In this document: positions 34,080 through 44,044 of the stretch, one piece after another
Position numbering within the stretch: position 1 is the first letter of the stretch
How the letters are laid out: every line of letters begins with the position of its first letter
NCBI RefSeq assembly: GCF_005943945.1
Contig: NZ_CP040710.1
Span: forward strand, 569,001-633,000
Direction: 5' to 3'
Source: Aggregatimonas sangjinii
GTDB taxonomy: Bacteria > Bacteroidota > Bacteroidia > Flavobacteriales > Flavobacteriaceae
DNA: 64,000 bases
Made by a program: the position numbers and the translations under genes
Notes under the pieces: generated by a model
Databases searched by the model: none
What the model saw: the letters and a program-made list of their open reading frames with translations, nothing else
What the model was told of the DNA's origin: nothing

Positions 34080-35120
34080 ATGGATACCAAAAAGAAAGAC
34101 ATACGCGCCCTGACCAAAGAGCAGTTACGCGACTTTTTTGTCTCCAAAGGCGATAAGGCTTTTCGCGGTAATCAGGTGTATGAGTGGCTTTGGCAGAAGG
34201 CCGCGTATTCTTTTGAGACAATGACCAATATCTCAAAAGAGACCCGTGAGATGTTGGAAAGTAACTTCGTGATCAACCACATCAAGATCGATCAAATGCA
34301 GCGCAGTAAAGACGGTACGATTAAGAACGCCGTACGTCTTCACGACGATTTGGTCGTAGAATCCGTTTTGATTCCTACGAGTTCTCGAACCACTGCCTGT
34401 GTCTCGAGTCAAGTAGGCTGCAGTCTCGATTGCAAATTCTGCGCGACTGCTAGACTAAAGCGCATGCGCAATCTGAATCCCGATGAAATCTACGACCAAG
34501 TGGTCGCCATAGATAACGAAAGTCGCTTGTACTTCGATAGGCCGTTGAGCAATATCGTATTCATGGGAATGGGCGAGCCGCTTATGAACTACAACAATGT
34601 ACTTAAAGCGATAGATAAGATCACTTCCCCCGAGGGGCTAGGCATGTCGCCCAAACGCATTACCGTTTCTACTTCGGGTGTACCAAAGATGATTCGAAAA
34701 ATGGCCGATGAACAGGTAAAGTTTAAATTGGCGGTTTCGCTTCATTCTGCCATTGACGCCATTCGAACGTCGATTATGCCTTTTAATGCTACGTTTACGT
34801 TGACCGATTTGCGGGATGCTTTGCAATATTGGTATACCAAGACCAAAAGTAGGATCACCTACGAATACGTCGTCTGGGACGGCATCAACGATACTCAGAA
34901 CGATGTGAACGCTTTGGTCGATTTCTGCCGTTTTGCACCTTCAAAGGTGAATTTGATCGAGTACAACCCAATCGATGACGGCGAATTTCAACAGGCTGGC
35001 AATAAAGCGATCGATATGTACGTCGATACGCTGGAGCGAAATGGCATCACCGTTACGGTAAGACGCTCTAGGGGCAAGGATATCGATGCGGCATGCGGAC
35101 AGTTGGCCAATAAGCAGTAA
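34080..35120 (+). CDS. rlmN: 23S rRNA (adenine2503-C2)/tRNA methyltransferase
   Basis: 346 residues. Radical-SAM cluster motif CSLDCKFCA, N-terminal region AFRGNQVYEWLWQKA, GMGEPLMNYNNV, SLHSAID, and the C-terminal IDAACGQL with the methyl-carrying Cys. It adds a C2 methyl to A2503 of 23S rRNA and to A37 of some tRNAs. Confidence 0.95.
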   Translation: MDTKKKDIRALTKEQLRDFFVSKGDKAFRGNQVYEWLWQKAAYSFETMTNISKETREMLESNFVINHIKIDQMQRSKDGTIKNAVRLHDDLVVESVLIPTSSRTTACVSSQVGCSLDCKFCATARLKRMRNLNPDEIYDQVVAIDNESRLYFDRPLSNIVFMGMGEPLMNYNNVLKAIDKITSPEGLGMSPKRITVSTSGVPKMIRKMADEQVKFKLAVSLHSAIDAIRTSIMPFNATFTLTDLRDALQYWYTKTKSRITYEYVVWDGINDTQNDVNALVDFCRFAPSKVNLIEYNPIDDGEFQQAGNKAIDMYVDTLERNGITVTVRRSRGKDIDAACGQLANKQ

Positions 35121-35295
35121 ATAGTTCTTAGCTGGCAAGGAAATAGCGGTAAAGAGTTTGTATAAAATCTTTGATTTTGAGCGGAGTTAATAGCCCGGCA
35201 AAAAGTATAGATTTTGACAGCACTTCGAATGAAAATTGGGAAAGTTAAGATGTGAAAGTTGAATTTATGTCGGGCTTTTTTGCTTAACTAGAGTT

Positions 35296-35352
35296 GCACT
35301 TTTGCACTTTGCACCATTTCGTATCTCGTACTTCGTATTTCGTACTTTTATT
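35296..35352 (+). repeat. Degenerate heptamer array (TTGCACT/TCGTACT)
   Basis: Reiterated TTGCACT, CGTATCT, CGTACTT and CGTATTT units upstream of the polyprenyl synthetase, the same style as 9413-10068. It creates a false N-terminal extension (MHFAPFRISYFVFR) of the next gene. The rest of 35121-35400 holds no gene. Confidence 0.7.
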
Positions 35353-35400
35353 CACTTCCTTTTCCCTAATTTTATATTTCCCCAAACAAAACGTTGCTAT

Positions 35401-36378
35401 TTGAAAGTCGTATCCCAAATAAAGGATCCCATACGGGAAGAAATGGAACTTTTTGAATCGAAGTTCCGCGACTCGATGACTTCCAAAGTGGCCCTCTTAA
35501 ATAGGATTACCTACTACATCGTCAATCGGAAAGGCAAGCAAATGCGGCCTATGTTTGTTTTTTTGACCGCAAAGCTCCTCAATAAAGGTCAAGTGAACGA
35601 GCGTACCTATCGGGGAGCGGCCGTTATTGAATTGATACATACCGCCACCTTGGTGCACGACGACGTGGTCGATGAAAGCACCAAACGACGTGGCTTCTTC
35701 TCTATAAATGCCCTTTGGAAAAATAAAATAGCAGTGTTGGTCGGTGATTTTTTGCTGTCAAAAGGGTTGCTACTTTCCATTGATAATGGCGATTTTGATC
35801 TATTACGGATTATCTCCGTTGCGGTACGCGAGATGAGCGAAGGGGAATTGTTGCAAATCGAAAAAGCACGAAGACTCGATATTACCGAAACCGTTTATTA
35901 CGATATCATTCGTCAAAAAACGGCGACCCTGATTGCAGCTTGTTGCGCATTGGGCGCATGTTCTGTCAAACCTGATTCGCCTGATGTGGAGACATTTCGC
36001 AGGTTTGGTGAACTTTGTGGCATGGCGTTTCAAATAAAGGACGACCTGTTCGATTATGGTAATGAGGCAATCGGTAAGCCTACGGGTATCGATATCAAAG
36101 AACAGAAGATGACATTGCCGCTGATACATGTCCTGAACATCTGTTCAAAAGCCGAAAAAAAGTGGTTGATCAATTCCATTAAAAATCACAATAAGGATAA
36201 GAAGCGCGTAAAAGAAGTGATCGGCTTCGTAAAGGAACAGGGTGGTTTGGATTACGCCGTACAGAAAATGCTGGCGTACAAGAATGAAGCCCTAGAGTTA
36301 CTGACCGCGTACCCCGAATCGGAGTATAAGGCCGCCCTGGAATTAATGGTGAACTACGTGGTAGACCGTAAAAAGTAA
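35401..36378 (+). CDS. Polyprenyl (all-trans) diphosphate synthase
   Basis: 325 residues from a TTG at 35401 (KVVSQIKDPIREEMELFE); the longer frame upstream comes from a repeat array. First Asp-rich motif HDDVVDES and second KDDLFDYG with GKPTG are typical of trans-isoprenyl diphosphate synthases. It elongates farnesyl or geranyl diphosphate to a long chain, probably the octaprenyl or similar tail of menaquinone. The chain length cannot be read here. Confidence 0.9.
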   Translation: MKVVSQIKDPIREEMELFESKFRDSMTSKVALLNRITYYIVNRKGKQMRPMFVFLTAKLLNKGQVNERTYRGAAVIELIHTATLVHDDVVDESTKRRGFFSINALWKNKIAVLVGDFLLSKGLLLSIDNGDFDLLRIISVAVREMSEGELLQIEKARRLDITETVYYDIIRQKTATLIAACCALGACSVKPDSPDVETFRRFGELCGMAFQIKDDLFDYGNEAIGKPTGIDIKEQKMTLPLIHVLNICSKAEKKWLINSIKNHNKDKKRVKEVIGFVKEQGGLDYAVQKMLAYKNEALELLTAYPESEYKAALELMVNYVVDRKK

Positions 36379-36579
36379 TTACGTAAACTAAACTTAAGCG
36401 CGTTTGACTAATGACCGGGAAGGTCGATTTTTTGCGTAACCAAAGGCTAGGACCTTACCACGGGGTCTAGAATATCCGATTTTAGGCGCTATTGAAAATT
36501 TTTTCAAAAAAAATGGACCTCCGGGCAACGTTCTTGAACTTCTCCTCGTCTATGCTAATAGAAGACAACCAAAACCACA

Positions 36580-37143
36580 TTGAAAATCATCAGATTTTAT
36601 ACAAATGAGAAACAGCTGATCAAAAGGTCGGCGTCGGGCAATCGAGAGGCCCAGCGGCATCTGTACGACAAATATGCCCCAAAAATGCTCGGCGTGTGCC
36701 GGCAGTATATCAAGGATATACAATTTGCGGAAGATGTGATGATCGGGGGTTTTGTAAAGGTCTTTTCACATTTAAATGATTTCAGGTTCGATGGAAGTTT
36801 TGAAGGATGGATACGTAGGATTATGGTACGTGAAAGCATTTCGCACTTGAGAAAAAGACAATTCGTGGTCTATGACGATGCGGTCTATGACAGGACCGCC
36901 ATCCCAAGCGATACCATAGCTTCGGATTTGGATGTAGCGCATATTCAGAATTTAATCGATGCGCTTCCGGAGGGCTACAGAGCGGTATTCGTACTGTTCG
37001 CAATCGAGGGGTACTCCCACACTGAAATAGCGGAAACCCTGAACATTTCGGAAGGAACATCAAGATCGCAATTGTTCAAGTCGCGAAAAATGCTCAAGGA
37101 AAAATTAAAGCAGCAAAATATTATTGGTTATGGCACCGAATAA
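36580..37143 (+). CDS. RNA polymerase sigma factor, sigma-70 family (ECF type)
   Basis: 187 residues, TTG start at 36580 in my reading (no ATG closer to the conserved region 2). Region 2 is seen in QRHLYDKYAPKMLGVCRQY and FEGWIRRIMVRESI. Region 4 HTH is LPEGYRAVFVLFAIEGYSH with TEIAETLNISEGTSRSQ. It directs RNA polymerase to a small regulon. It overlaps the next gene, a single-pass membrane protein, by 14 bp, the usual layout of an ECF sigma and its membrane regulator. Confidence 0.88.
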   Translation: MKIIRFYTNEKQLIKRSASGNREAQRHLYDKYAPKMLGVCRQYIKDIQFAEDVMIGGFVKVFSHLNDFRFDGSFEGWIRRIMVRESISHLRKRQFVVYDDAVYDRTAIPSDTIASDLDVAHIQNLIDALPEGYRAVFVLFAIEGYSHTEIAETLNISEGTSRSQLFKSRKMLKEKLKQQNIIGYGTE

Positions 37144-37885
37144 ATTTGAGAAACATATAAAAAAGCAGCTTGAAGAGCGGGAGATAGCTCCTTCATCAAA
37201 TGCATGGGAGCGCTTGTCGGAGCAATTGGATGCCACTGCTCCACCATCTAAAAAAAGCAACGTTTTCTGGTATGGGGTAGCGGCCAGTTTCATCGGCGTT
37301 TTGATCGTCTCGGTTCTCTATTTTGGCTCTGGAAGGCCGGCCGCTGGTACAGATATCCAAATTGTTGATACCTATAAAGAAGCAAACGAAATCGAAACGA
37401 TAACAACCGACGCTAGGGAAAGTAAAAATGAAGAAGTAGTCGTCGAAAATGATCGGGTAGCGGAACAGCCCAGTACCGTTGTCAAATCGCTGGATATTAA
37501 TCAAGTTCAGGCAACAAAAAATAAAACGGCCTCGGTATCGGAAATTGAAAATACACAGGATGTAGTGGTGAAAAAGACAAAGGCACCAAAAGATCTGAAA
37601 AGCGAAATCATCGAGGCCAAAATTATTGAAATAGTCGCGGCAGCCGATTCCCTAGAACTGGGTAATACCGCCCTGACCAATGCCGAGGTAGATAGTCTAT
37701 TGCGAAATGCCCAAGAAGAACTATTACGTGATAAGATGTTCGCCCAAAACGGGTCGGTCGATGCCATGGCCTTGTTGGCCGAAGTTGAGGACGAACTAGA
37801 CAAAACATTTCGTGATCAAATCTTCGACTCGTTAAAGGAAGGATTTTTTAAAGTACGTACTGCAGTTGCCGATCGCAACAAATAA
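37130..37885 (+). CDS. Membrane protein adjacent to sigma factor, possible anti-sigma regulator
   Basis: 251 residues from the ATG at 37130. A short cytoplasmic N-terminus (APNKFEKHIKKQLEEREI, then SSNAWERLSEQL) precedes one transmembrane segment (FWYGVAASFIGVLIVSVLYF, about 45-65). A charged, Thr/Glu/Lys-rich periplasmic part with helical tendency follows. No named domain is recognised. The overlap with the sigma gene and the topology suggest it holds the sigma factor, but a zinc-binding anti-sigma motif (HxxxCxxC) is absent. Function therefore remains inference. Confidence 0.65.
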   Translation: MAPNKFEKHIKKQLEEREIAPSSNAWERLSEQLDATAPPSKKSNVFWYGVAASFIGVLIVSVLYFGSGRPAAGTDIQIVDTYKEANEIETITTDARESKNEEVVVENDRVAEQPSTVVKSLDINQVQATKNKTASVSEIENTQDVVVKKTKAPKDLKSEIIEAKIIEIVAAADSLELGNTALTNAEVDSLLRNAQEELLRDKMFAQNGSVDAMALLAEVEDELDKTFRDQIFDSLKEGFFKVRTAVADRNK

Positions 37886-37966
37886 TATTCATCAATCATT
37901 AATCTTTGGTTCCATTCACCCCTTCAATGGGAGGGGTGCGTGCGAACTGAACAAATCAACATCATT

Positions 37967-39037
37967 ATGAGAACCATAACAACTTATTTTCTAATTTTCT
38001 TATTAGGTCTTTTCACCCAGAGCATTATGGCCCAAGAGAAAGATCATTATCAGAAAAAAATTGAGATACTCGAGTCCTTGAAAGAAAAGATTACGGTCAG
38101 TGAAAAGGAGTCTTTAAAAATTGAAATAGAGAACATAAATGAGCGATTGAAGGATAATGCCATCAGTAGTGAGGAGGCAAAAATCCTAAAGGAAGATGCG
38201 GCGAAAAAGCATGCCTTGAATATTGAAAATAGAATTGCTATTTGCGACAATAAAATCGCTCTTCTCAAGCGGAAGGAAGAAGTTGGAGTAGACCCTAACG
38301 AAGATGACCATTTTAGTCAATATGAAATTTTTAAGATTAACGTAAATGGAGAAAATATTCTAACATCCCACAAAAGGAAAGAAGAGCTAAAATACGATCG
38401 TCGCACCTATACCGATCCAGTAATTGCTTTCGGAATTAACAATGCCATCATAGATGGGCAGTCGTTGGAAGATTCGCCGTATAAGGTGGGCGGAAGTCGG
38501 TTCATCGAACTCGGTTGGGCTTGGAGGACCAGAGTGTTCAAGAACTCCAATGCACTTCGTTTGAACTATGGCGTGTCCTTCCAATTCAATGGTCTAAAGC
38601 CGAAAGACAATCAGTACTTCGTGGTAGAAGACGGGCAAACGGTGCTACAAGAATTCGATTTCGATTTGAAAAAGTCCAAATTTCGGATGGATAATCTGGT
38701 TTTCCCTGTTCATTTTGAGTTCGGTCCGTCAAAGTTCAGTGAAACCGAGCGGAGAATCCGCTACTCTATCCGCAAGCAGTTCAGATTCGGTATTGGTGGC
38801 TATGGAGGGTTCAATATCGGAACAAGACAAAAACTGAAATACGATCGCGAAGGAAGAAACGTGAAAGATAAACTAAAAGGCGGATACGATACCTCCAGCT
38901 TTGTTTACGGTCTTAGTGCCTACGCCGGTTTCGATGGCGTGCAGCTCTACGCCAAGTACGATTTGAATCCTATTTTTAAGGATGCTGCCGTCGAACAACG
39001 CAATATTTCTTTAGGCGTCCGATTTGATTTGGATTAG
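37967..39037 (+). CDS. Secreted, coiled-coil plus barrel-like envelope protein
   Basis: 356 residues from the ATG at 37967, with a signal peptide (TYFLIFLLGLFTQSIMAQ). Residues about 25-115 are heptad-rich and charged (LESLKEKITVSEKESL), predicting a coiled coil. The remainder is beta-rich (RFIELGWAWRTRVF, FRFGIGGYGGFNIGT) and ends ISLGVRFDLD, as in outer-membrane barrels. It follows the sigma/membrane pair by 80 bp and may be part of their regulon. I do not recognise a named family. Confidence 0.65.
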   Translation: MRTITTYFLIFLLGLFTQSIMAQEKDHYQKKIEILESLKEKITVSEKESLKIEIENINERLKDNAISSEEAKILKEDAAKKHALNIENRIAICDNKIALLKRKEEVGVDPNEDDHFSQYEIFKINVNGENILTSHKRKEELKYDRRTYTDPVIAFGINNAIIDGQSLEDSPYKVGGSRFIELGWAWRTRVFKNSNALRLNYGVSFQFNGLKPKDNQYFVVEDGQTVLQEFDFDLKKSKFRMDNLVFPVHFEFGPSKFSETERRIRYSIRKQFRFGIGGYGGFNIGTRQKLKYDREGRNVKDKLKGGYDTSSFVYGLSAYAGFDGVQLYAKYDLNPIFKDAAVEQRNISLGVRFDLD

Positions 39038-39098
39038 GCCCAAAGTATGCCAAGGGAGACTGCCTTTTGATTTAGGAAGAACGCAGTACGTTTTGCAC

Positions 39099-39467
39099 TC
39101 AAGACAGTTGGTTTAAAAGTACAACTATACAAACCAGCATCACGATTACCAAAAATATTCCGATTCCCGTTTTCCACTGGGAATCGGTTTTTTTGGCATT
39201 GCTTATCAAAACTTGGCAGTTTTTCTCGAGCAAAAGAAAACCGATAGACGTTGGGTTCGGAACCTGTAGGCACCACGTGTTTCCGCAATTTTTACAGCCG
39301 TAGATGTCGTACTCGTACAAACCGAACTCCCTGCTTCGTCGCATATAAAATAATCCGTTTTCGGAATGTAACCGATGCTTAAGTTCGGTATCGAAAGAGG
39401 CAAATTCTTCAGGGGACCCAAAAGCTGTAATTTCGTTATCAAAACACTTATCGCACATAGTCTTCAA
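39099..39467 (-). CDS. Small zinc-ribbon-like membrane protein
   Basis: About 120 residues. Start is either a TTG overlapping the upstream stop or the ATG three codons later (MCDKCFDNE). CxxC pairs occur near the N-terminus (CDKC) and in the middle (YGCKNCGNTWC), suggesting a zinc-binding knuckle. A C-terminal transmembrane helix (GIGIFLVIVMLVCIVVLLNQ) anchors it. Translationally coupled to the DUF4846 gene. Function unknown. Confidence 0.6.
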   Translation of the reverse strand: MKTMCDKCFDNEITAFGSPEEFASFDTELKHRLHSENGLFYMRRSREFGLYEYDIYGCKNCGNTWCLQVPNPTSIGFLLLEKNCQVLISNAKKTDSQWKTGIGIFLVIVMLVCIVVLLNQLS

Positions 39468-40336
39468 TCGAACCGTTTCAAATCACTGCGCTCAAAAGTC
39501 CATTCGGGAGTGCGAAGTTCCGTTGCAATAGCAGAAGCGCTATACCACGGACTCAACTCTCCATCGTTCGGATTCGTTAACAGTTGTATCTCTTGGGCAG
39601 GCATATAGCTTTGTGCCAACAAGAACAGTTTCTCATTGTTGGCTTTATCCGTCGCCATATCGACCACGATTACGGCATGGCCAGGAAACCCTCCTTTGAT
39701 AAAAATATCGCCAATACGCATTTCCGAGAGTGACACCTTCTTTAATTCTTTCGACAACGAAGCGGTACCGGCATAGCTGAAAACCATTTCAAGGTATTTC
39801 CAAAATGTGGCAGGTGAATTGGACGCTTGTGCTTTTTGTTTCCAAAAGACTTGATTTCCATCTACGACAATACGCTTCCCTTTTCGCCAATTGGCATAAT
39901 CGGCCTTAAAGCCATTCGTAAAATTGAAATTGATGCTATCGTATTTCTTATTTTGAAAAAGATAGTCTGCCCTTAGGCGAATGACCGCATCGGCACACTG
40001 ATGCAAATCCCTATTTCCAATAGGCAAATCAACAACAGCGTCATAAACATTCGTATTCGGTTTCGACCGACCATCAAAATAGCGCACTTCGGCTCCGTCT
40101 TGTTTTAGCGGTAAATACCGAAGGTAGTTGGCGAATGAATTGGAGTCTATCTGTGTACGCACAAACCCCTTGGGTACGATAAACCGGGTAGCGATGGTAT
40201 TGCCCTTGGGATTAATGCGCGGTGCTTTTTTTTCGATCGTATCCGTAGTGGGTATGGCCGTAGACTTTGGCCCTTGCTGTCCGCAGGCGGTCAAGGTCAG
40301 AAAGGATAACGCTATGTAAAAAATACCCTTGTTCAT
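39464..40336 (-). CDS. DUF4846 lipoprotein
   Basis: 290 residues with a lipoprotein signal (FYIALSFLTLTACGQQ). Segments DLHQCADAVIRLRADYLF, GGFPGHAVIVVDMA and LLAQSYMPAQEIQLL match the DUF4846 family of Bacteroidota. The GHA..VD pattern recalls cysteine-peptidase-like folds, but no activity is established. Outer or inner membrane lipoprotein on the periplasmic side. Confidence 0.8.
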   Translation of the reverse strand: MNKGIFYIALSFLTLTACGQQGPKSTAIPTTDTIEKKAPRINPKGNTIATRFIVPKGFVRTQIDSNSFANYLRYLPLKQDGAEVRYFDGRSKPNTNVYDAVVDLPIGNRDLHQCADAVIRLRADYLFQNKKYDSINFNFTNGFKADYANWRKGKRIVVDGNQVFWKQKAQASNSPATFWKYLEMVFSYAGTASLSKELKKVSLSEMRIGDIFIKGGFPGHAVIVVDMATDKANNEKLFLLAQSYMPAQEIQLLTNPNDGELSPWYSASAIATELRTPEWTFERSDLKRFD

Positions 40337-40450
40337 TTTAGAAATTCGTTCAGATTAATAAGTTGTTTTAAATTGAGGCATCCTGGCAACCAATAAGAGA
40401 ACATCTTAAAGAAAGCCAGGATACCCACGTAAACAACCAACTAAAATAAG

Positions 40451-41059
40451 TTACAGTAGTTCAAAGGAGACCGATATGTAATACTCTTTCGTATTGGTCG
40501 GACTACCATAATAAAGTGATTCCTGAATTTTTTTGGCATTGGAATCGCTGATGTAGATCGCTTTTCCGATTTTCCTTCCAATTTTATCGGCTATGGCCTC
40601 AGCCTTGCTTTTCGCATTGTAGAAGGCCGATTTGGCGTAGCCTGCCATTTGGTCGTCGGTCAACTCCGCATTTAATGTCGTATCCGATTTTGACACCCCC
40701 ATGGATTTTATGCCCAGGAATTTCTGCATTTCTTCCAAAGATTTTGTTTTGAACTCATACACTGTACCTTCCTTGTCATATCCCATCAAGGCATAGTGCA
40801 AGGAATCTTCCTTTAAGCGGTCACTACTGATCCCCACCTTCGCTAATTTGTCTAGATAGCCCGACTTTATTTCGGATAGGGATACGGTTTGCGCATCATA
40901 GTACACGTTGGTCATGCTAACGATCATCTTGGCGGAATATTCAGGAGAAATCTCATACGAGTGTACACCGTTCACGCTGATGTTGTTCTGATAATTATTC
41001 TGTGCAAAGAGTCCGAACGACGCCAGCATAAAGGCAGTACTTAAAATTAATTTTTTCAT
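40451..41059 (-). CDS. SIMPL-domain (DUF541-like) secreted protein
   Basis: 202 residues from the ATG at 41059 with a signal peptide (KLILSTAFMLASFGLFAQ). The body begins NNISVNGVHSYEISPEYS and near the C-terminus has KSAFYNAKSKAEAIADKIGR followed by KIGKAIYISD, the characteristic helix-strand of SIMPL/DUF541 proteins. These are periplasmic oligomeric proteins of unclear function, linked in some bacteria to stress resistance. Confidence 0.65.
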   Translation of the reverse strand: MKKLILSTAFMLASFGLFAQNNYQNNISVNGVHSYEISPEYSAKMIVSMTNVYYDAQTVSLSEIKSGYLDKLAKVGISSDRLKEDSLHYALMGYDKEGTVYEFKTKSLEEMQKFLGIKSMGVSKSDTTLNAELTDDQMAGYAKSAFYNAKSKAEAIADKIGRKIGKAIYISDSNAKKIQESLYYGSPTNTKEYYISVSFELL

Positions 41060-41117
41060 GATTTTTGTTTTAGTGGTTTTTATGTAAAAGTATATCAATA
41101 AGGTTTATCCGTTGTGA

Positions 41118-41543
41118 CTATGTGGCCATAAACATAAAGGAAGCCACGATCATCCAAGCGCCTACAATGAGTCCTAAGATACCAAGTTTACCTTGTTTTG
41201 GTGCGATTTTAGTTCGTAATTCCTCCGCTTTCGCCTTGGCAGCCTCGTTTTTTGATAAGAAGAACTTGTTGATCAAACCGAAGCCAAGCATGAAACCTAA
41301 AGTAGCCGATACGATGTTTCCGGCTAAAAGTGTAACCCACCAGATTGGGAAAGATGTTAACCAACCGATGTTCAGAACGGCGGTGATAATTCCCCAAACT
41401 CCCCAAAAGCAGAAAACAAGTCCAATCCAGCCTTGATAGGGCTCTACTTTTTCCAAGAGTTCTTTGGCGTTGGGTTTTTTAGACAGGATCAACGATGGTA
41501 CCGCAATAAGGCTTAATAAGATTAATGTAATTCCCCAGATCAT
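41118..41543 (-). CDS. Small integral membrane protein of unknown function
   Basis: 141 residues from the ATG at 41543. About four hydrophobic segments ([77 protein letters not shown]) with a lysine/alanine-rich cytoplasmic loop ([14 protein letters not shown]). No family recognised. It precedes the SIMPL gene in the same direction, 58 bp away, so they may be cotranscribed. Confidence 0.65.
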   Translation of the reverse strand: MIWGITLILLSLIAVPSLILSKKPNAKELLEKVEPYQGWIGLVFCFWGVWGIITAVLNIGWLTSFPIWWVTLLAGNIVSATLGFMLGFGLINKFFLSKNEAAKAKAEELRTKIAPKQGKLGILGLIVGAWMIVASFMFMAT

Positions 41544-41887
41544 AATTTTTGTTTTTAGGTTATTAATTGGGTTTGTGTCGTTTTTGTTCGACGTTTTGTT
41601 TCTATGGTACAAAGATGCGGCAGAGGAAAGGCCTGTTGTACCCTTACACTAGTGAATTTGGTCTCCCTGAAAATAGGGGTGACCAATAGTCCTGGTGAAG
41701 TAGGTACATGAATTCACGCTGCGTTGCCTTAAGCGATGAGATTCCTAGCCGCTTTCATTAGAGCAGCGATTTTGAAGTACGGGAAGGCTCGAATTTCAGC
41801 AGGACTTTTAGACGAAATACTTTTACTATTCGATATTTGTTCACGATATTCGAGAGTTGTAATACTAGGACTAGACACAGAAAGATT

Positions 41888-43873
41888 GTGATAGCAAAAT
41901 CCACTATAGATCAGGTATATGAGACCGCCCGCCTAGAGGAGGTAATCGGGGATTTCGTACAGTTGAAAAAATCCGGAAGCAACTTCAAGGGGTTGAGTCC
42001 GTTTTCGGATGAACGCACCCCAAGCTTTATGGTCTCCCCCGTTAAGCAAATATGGAAGGATTTCAGTAGTGGGAAGGGGGGCAACGTCGTGGCTTTTTTA
42101 ATGGAGCATGAGCATTTTACCTATCCGGAGGCGATAAAGTATCTCGCCAAAAAGTACAATATCGAAGTCGAGGAAACCGAGCGTTCCGATGAACAAAAAA
42201 AAGAGGCCAACGAACGGGAAAGTATGTACCTGGTGTCGGAATTCGCACAACAATACTTTACCGAAATACTTTGGGAAAGCGAGTTGGGTAAGGCTATCGG
42301 CCTGACCTATTTTAAGGAAAGGGGCTTTACCGACGAGACCATTAAAAAATTCGGTCTGGGATACTGTCTCGATCAATGGGACGGATTTACAACCGCTGCC
42401 TTGGACAAAGGATACCAGCTGAAATACCTCGATAGTACCGGGCTCACCATCGTGAAGGAAGATGCGAGCGACCCCAATAAAAATAGAAAATTCGACCGGT
42501 TCAAGGGTAGGGTGATGTTCCCGATACACTCTATGAGTGGAAGGGTCTTGGGTTTTGGGGGGCGTATACTCGTAAATGATAAAAAAGCGGCCAAATACCT
42601 AAATTCCCCCGAAAGTGATATCTATCACAAGAGCAAGGTCCTTTATGGCATCTATTATGCCAAGCAGGCGATTGCCAAGGAAAACAACTGCTACCTGGTA
42701 GAAGGGTATACCGATGTGATTCAATTTCACCAAAGGGGTATCGAGAACGTCGTCTCGTCCAGTGGTACGGCCTTAACGCCGGAGCAGATTCGACTGATCA
42801 ATAGGCTTACCAAGAATATTACCGTTTTGTTCGACGGCGACGCAGCAGGCCTAAGGGCCTCCTTGCGGGGTATCGATTTGATTTTGGAACAAGGCATGAA
42901 TGTAAAGGTTTGTAGCTTTCCAGAAGGTGAAGATCCGGATAGTTTTGCCAAGAACAACGCCTTGGAAGACGTGGAGCGCTACCTGTCGGAAAATTCGAAG
43001 GATTTTATCCAGTTCAAGGCCTCATTGCTCATGGAAGATGCCGCTAATGATCCTATCAAAAGAGCGGAAACAGTTCGGGACATCGTGAACAGTATTGCAA
43101 AAATCCCGGATAGGATACAGAAAGAGGTCTATATACAGGAGTGTGCCAAAATCATGACGATTTCAGAGAATGTCCTATACAGCACCTTGGCCCAAATAGA
43201 GAAAAAGGAACGTTTGGATGCCTCCAAAAAACCGCAGCAGGCACAGAAAGCTTTTGAGGTCGTAAAAAGTGAAACAGTCGTCGAGAAGGTCGATGTGCAA
43301 TTTGAACTAGAGCGAAAAATCATTGAGATGCTATTGCTCTATGGCAACAAAGAAGAGTCTTTCGAGGATTTGGTATTAAAGGAAAATGAAAAAGGCGATT
43401 TGGAACTGGAACCGGAATCGGTTGTGGCAAAAGTTTACGAGAAGATTTACCTTGATTTGCAGGAAGATGAGATCGAATTGGCCAATGAGCAGTTTAGGAC
43501 CATTTACGCTAGACTTATCGAAGGACTCAATGCAGAAGAAGAATTTTCCATCAATGCATTTATCGCGGAACTGGACCAGGAAATGGTAACAGAGGTTTCC
43601 TCCATTTTGATGGAAGAAGAAAAATACACCTTGCACAATTGGGAAAGAAAAGACATTTATCCTAAAAAAAAGAATAAGGGTATTGCCCAGCTGGTAAGCG
43701 AAACTATTCTTACGTTGCGGTGTTTTCTAATTAAGAAAAGAATGCGCAACCTTCAAGAGCAAACCGAAGATGCCCAGGGCGAGGTAGATCATCGGGAGGT
43801 TTTAGAGGAAATCATGAATTACTTGAATCTGAACAAACTACTGAACCAAAAATTAAATCGCGTGTTGTCGTGA
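41888..43873 (+). CDS. dnaG: DNA primase, lacking the N-terminal zinc ligands
   Basis: 661 residues from a GTG at 41888 (IAKSTIDQVYETARLEEVIG); no suitable ATG precedes the conserved region. The CHC2 region reads GLSPFSDERTPSFMVSP and KDFSSGKGG, so the four zinc ligands CxxH...CxxC of typical DnaG are replaced by Ser, Ser, Asp and Ser (residues 37, 40, 58, 61). The TOPRIM core is intact (YLVEGYTDVI, SSGTALTPEQ, LFDGDAAGLRAS). It makes RNA primers for replication. Loss of the ligands is, from memory, shared by other flavobacterial DnaGs, so this is a lineage trait and not decay. Confidence 0.93.
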   Translation: MIAKSTIDQVYETARLEEVIGDFVQLKKSGSNFKGLSPFSDERTPSFMVSPVKQIWKDFSSGKGGNVVAFLMEHEHFTYPEAIKYLAKKYNIEVEETERSDEQKKEANERESMYLVSEFAQQYFTEILWESELGKAIGLTYFKERGFTDETIKKFGLGYCLDQWDGFTTAALDKGYQLKYLDSTGLTIVKEDASDPNKNRKFDRFKGRVMFPIHSMSGRVLGFGGRILVNDKKAAKYLNSPESDIYHKSKVLYGIYYAKQAIAKENNCYLVEGYTDVIQFHQRGIENVVSSSGTALTPEQIRLINRLTKNITVLFDGDAAGLRASLRGIDLILEQGMNVKVCSFPEGEDPDSFAKNNALEDVERYLSENSKDFIQFKASLLMEDAANDPIKRAETVRDIVNSIAKIPDRIQKEVYIQECAKIMTISENVLYSTLAQIEKKERLDASKKPQQAQKAFEVVKSETVVEKVDVQFELERKIIEMLLLYGNKEESFEDLVLKENEKGDLELEPESVVAKVYEKIYLDLQEDEIELANEQFRTIYARLIEGLNAEEEFSINAFIAELDQEMVTEVSSILMEEEKYTLHNWERKDIYPKKKNKGIAQLVSETILTLRCFLIKKRMRNLQEQTEDAQGEVDHREVLEEIMNYLNLNKLLNQKLNRVLS

Positions 43874-43994
43874 GTTCTTTTCTACTGTCTTTTCATGAAC
43901 GCTTCCATTTTGCATTGGTAAAAAGAATCGATTTCAAAAAGTCCTTAAGAAGATCTATTGCTTGAATCAGATTATCCCCGATATTATAGTAACT

Positions 43995-44021
43995 AAAAAA
44001 CCCCGCATTGCGGGGTTTTTT
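43995..44021. terminator. Bidirectional terminator between dnaG and the response regulator
   Basis: AAAAAACCCCGCATTGCGGG continuing GTTTTTT: a CCCCGC/GCGGGG stem with A-run and T-run on opposite sides, placed between convergent genes. Confidence 0.85.
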
Positions 44022-44044
44022 GTAATTTATAAATGTCTGGACAT

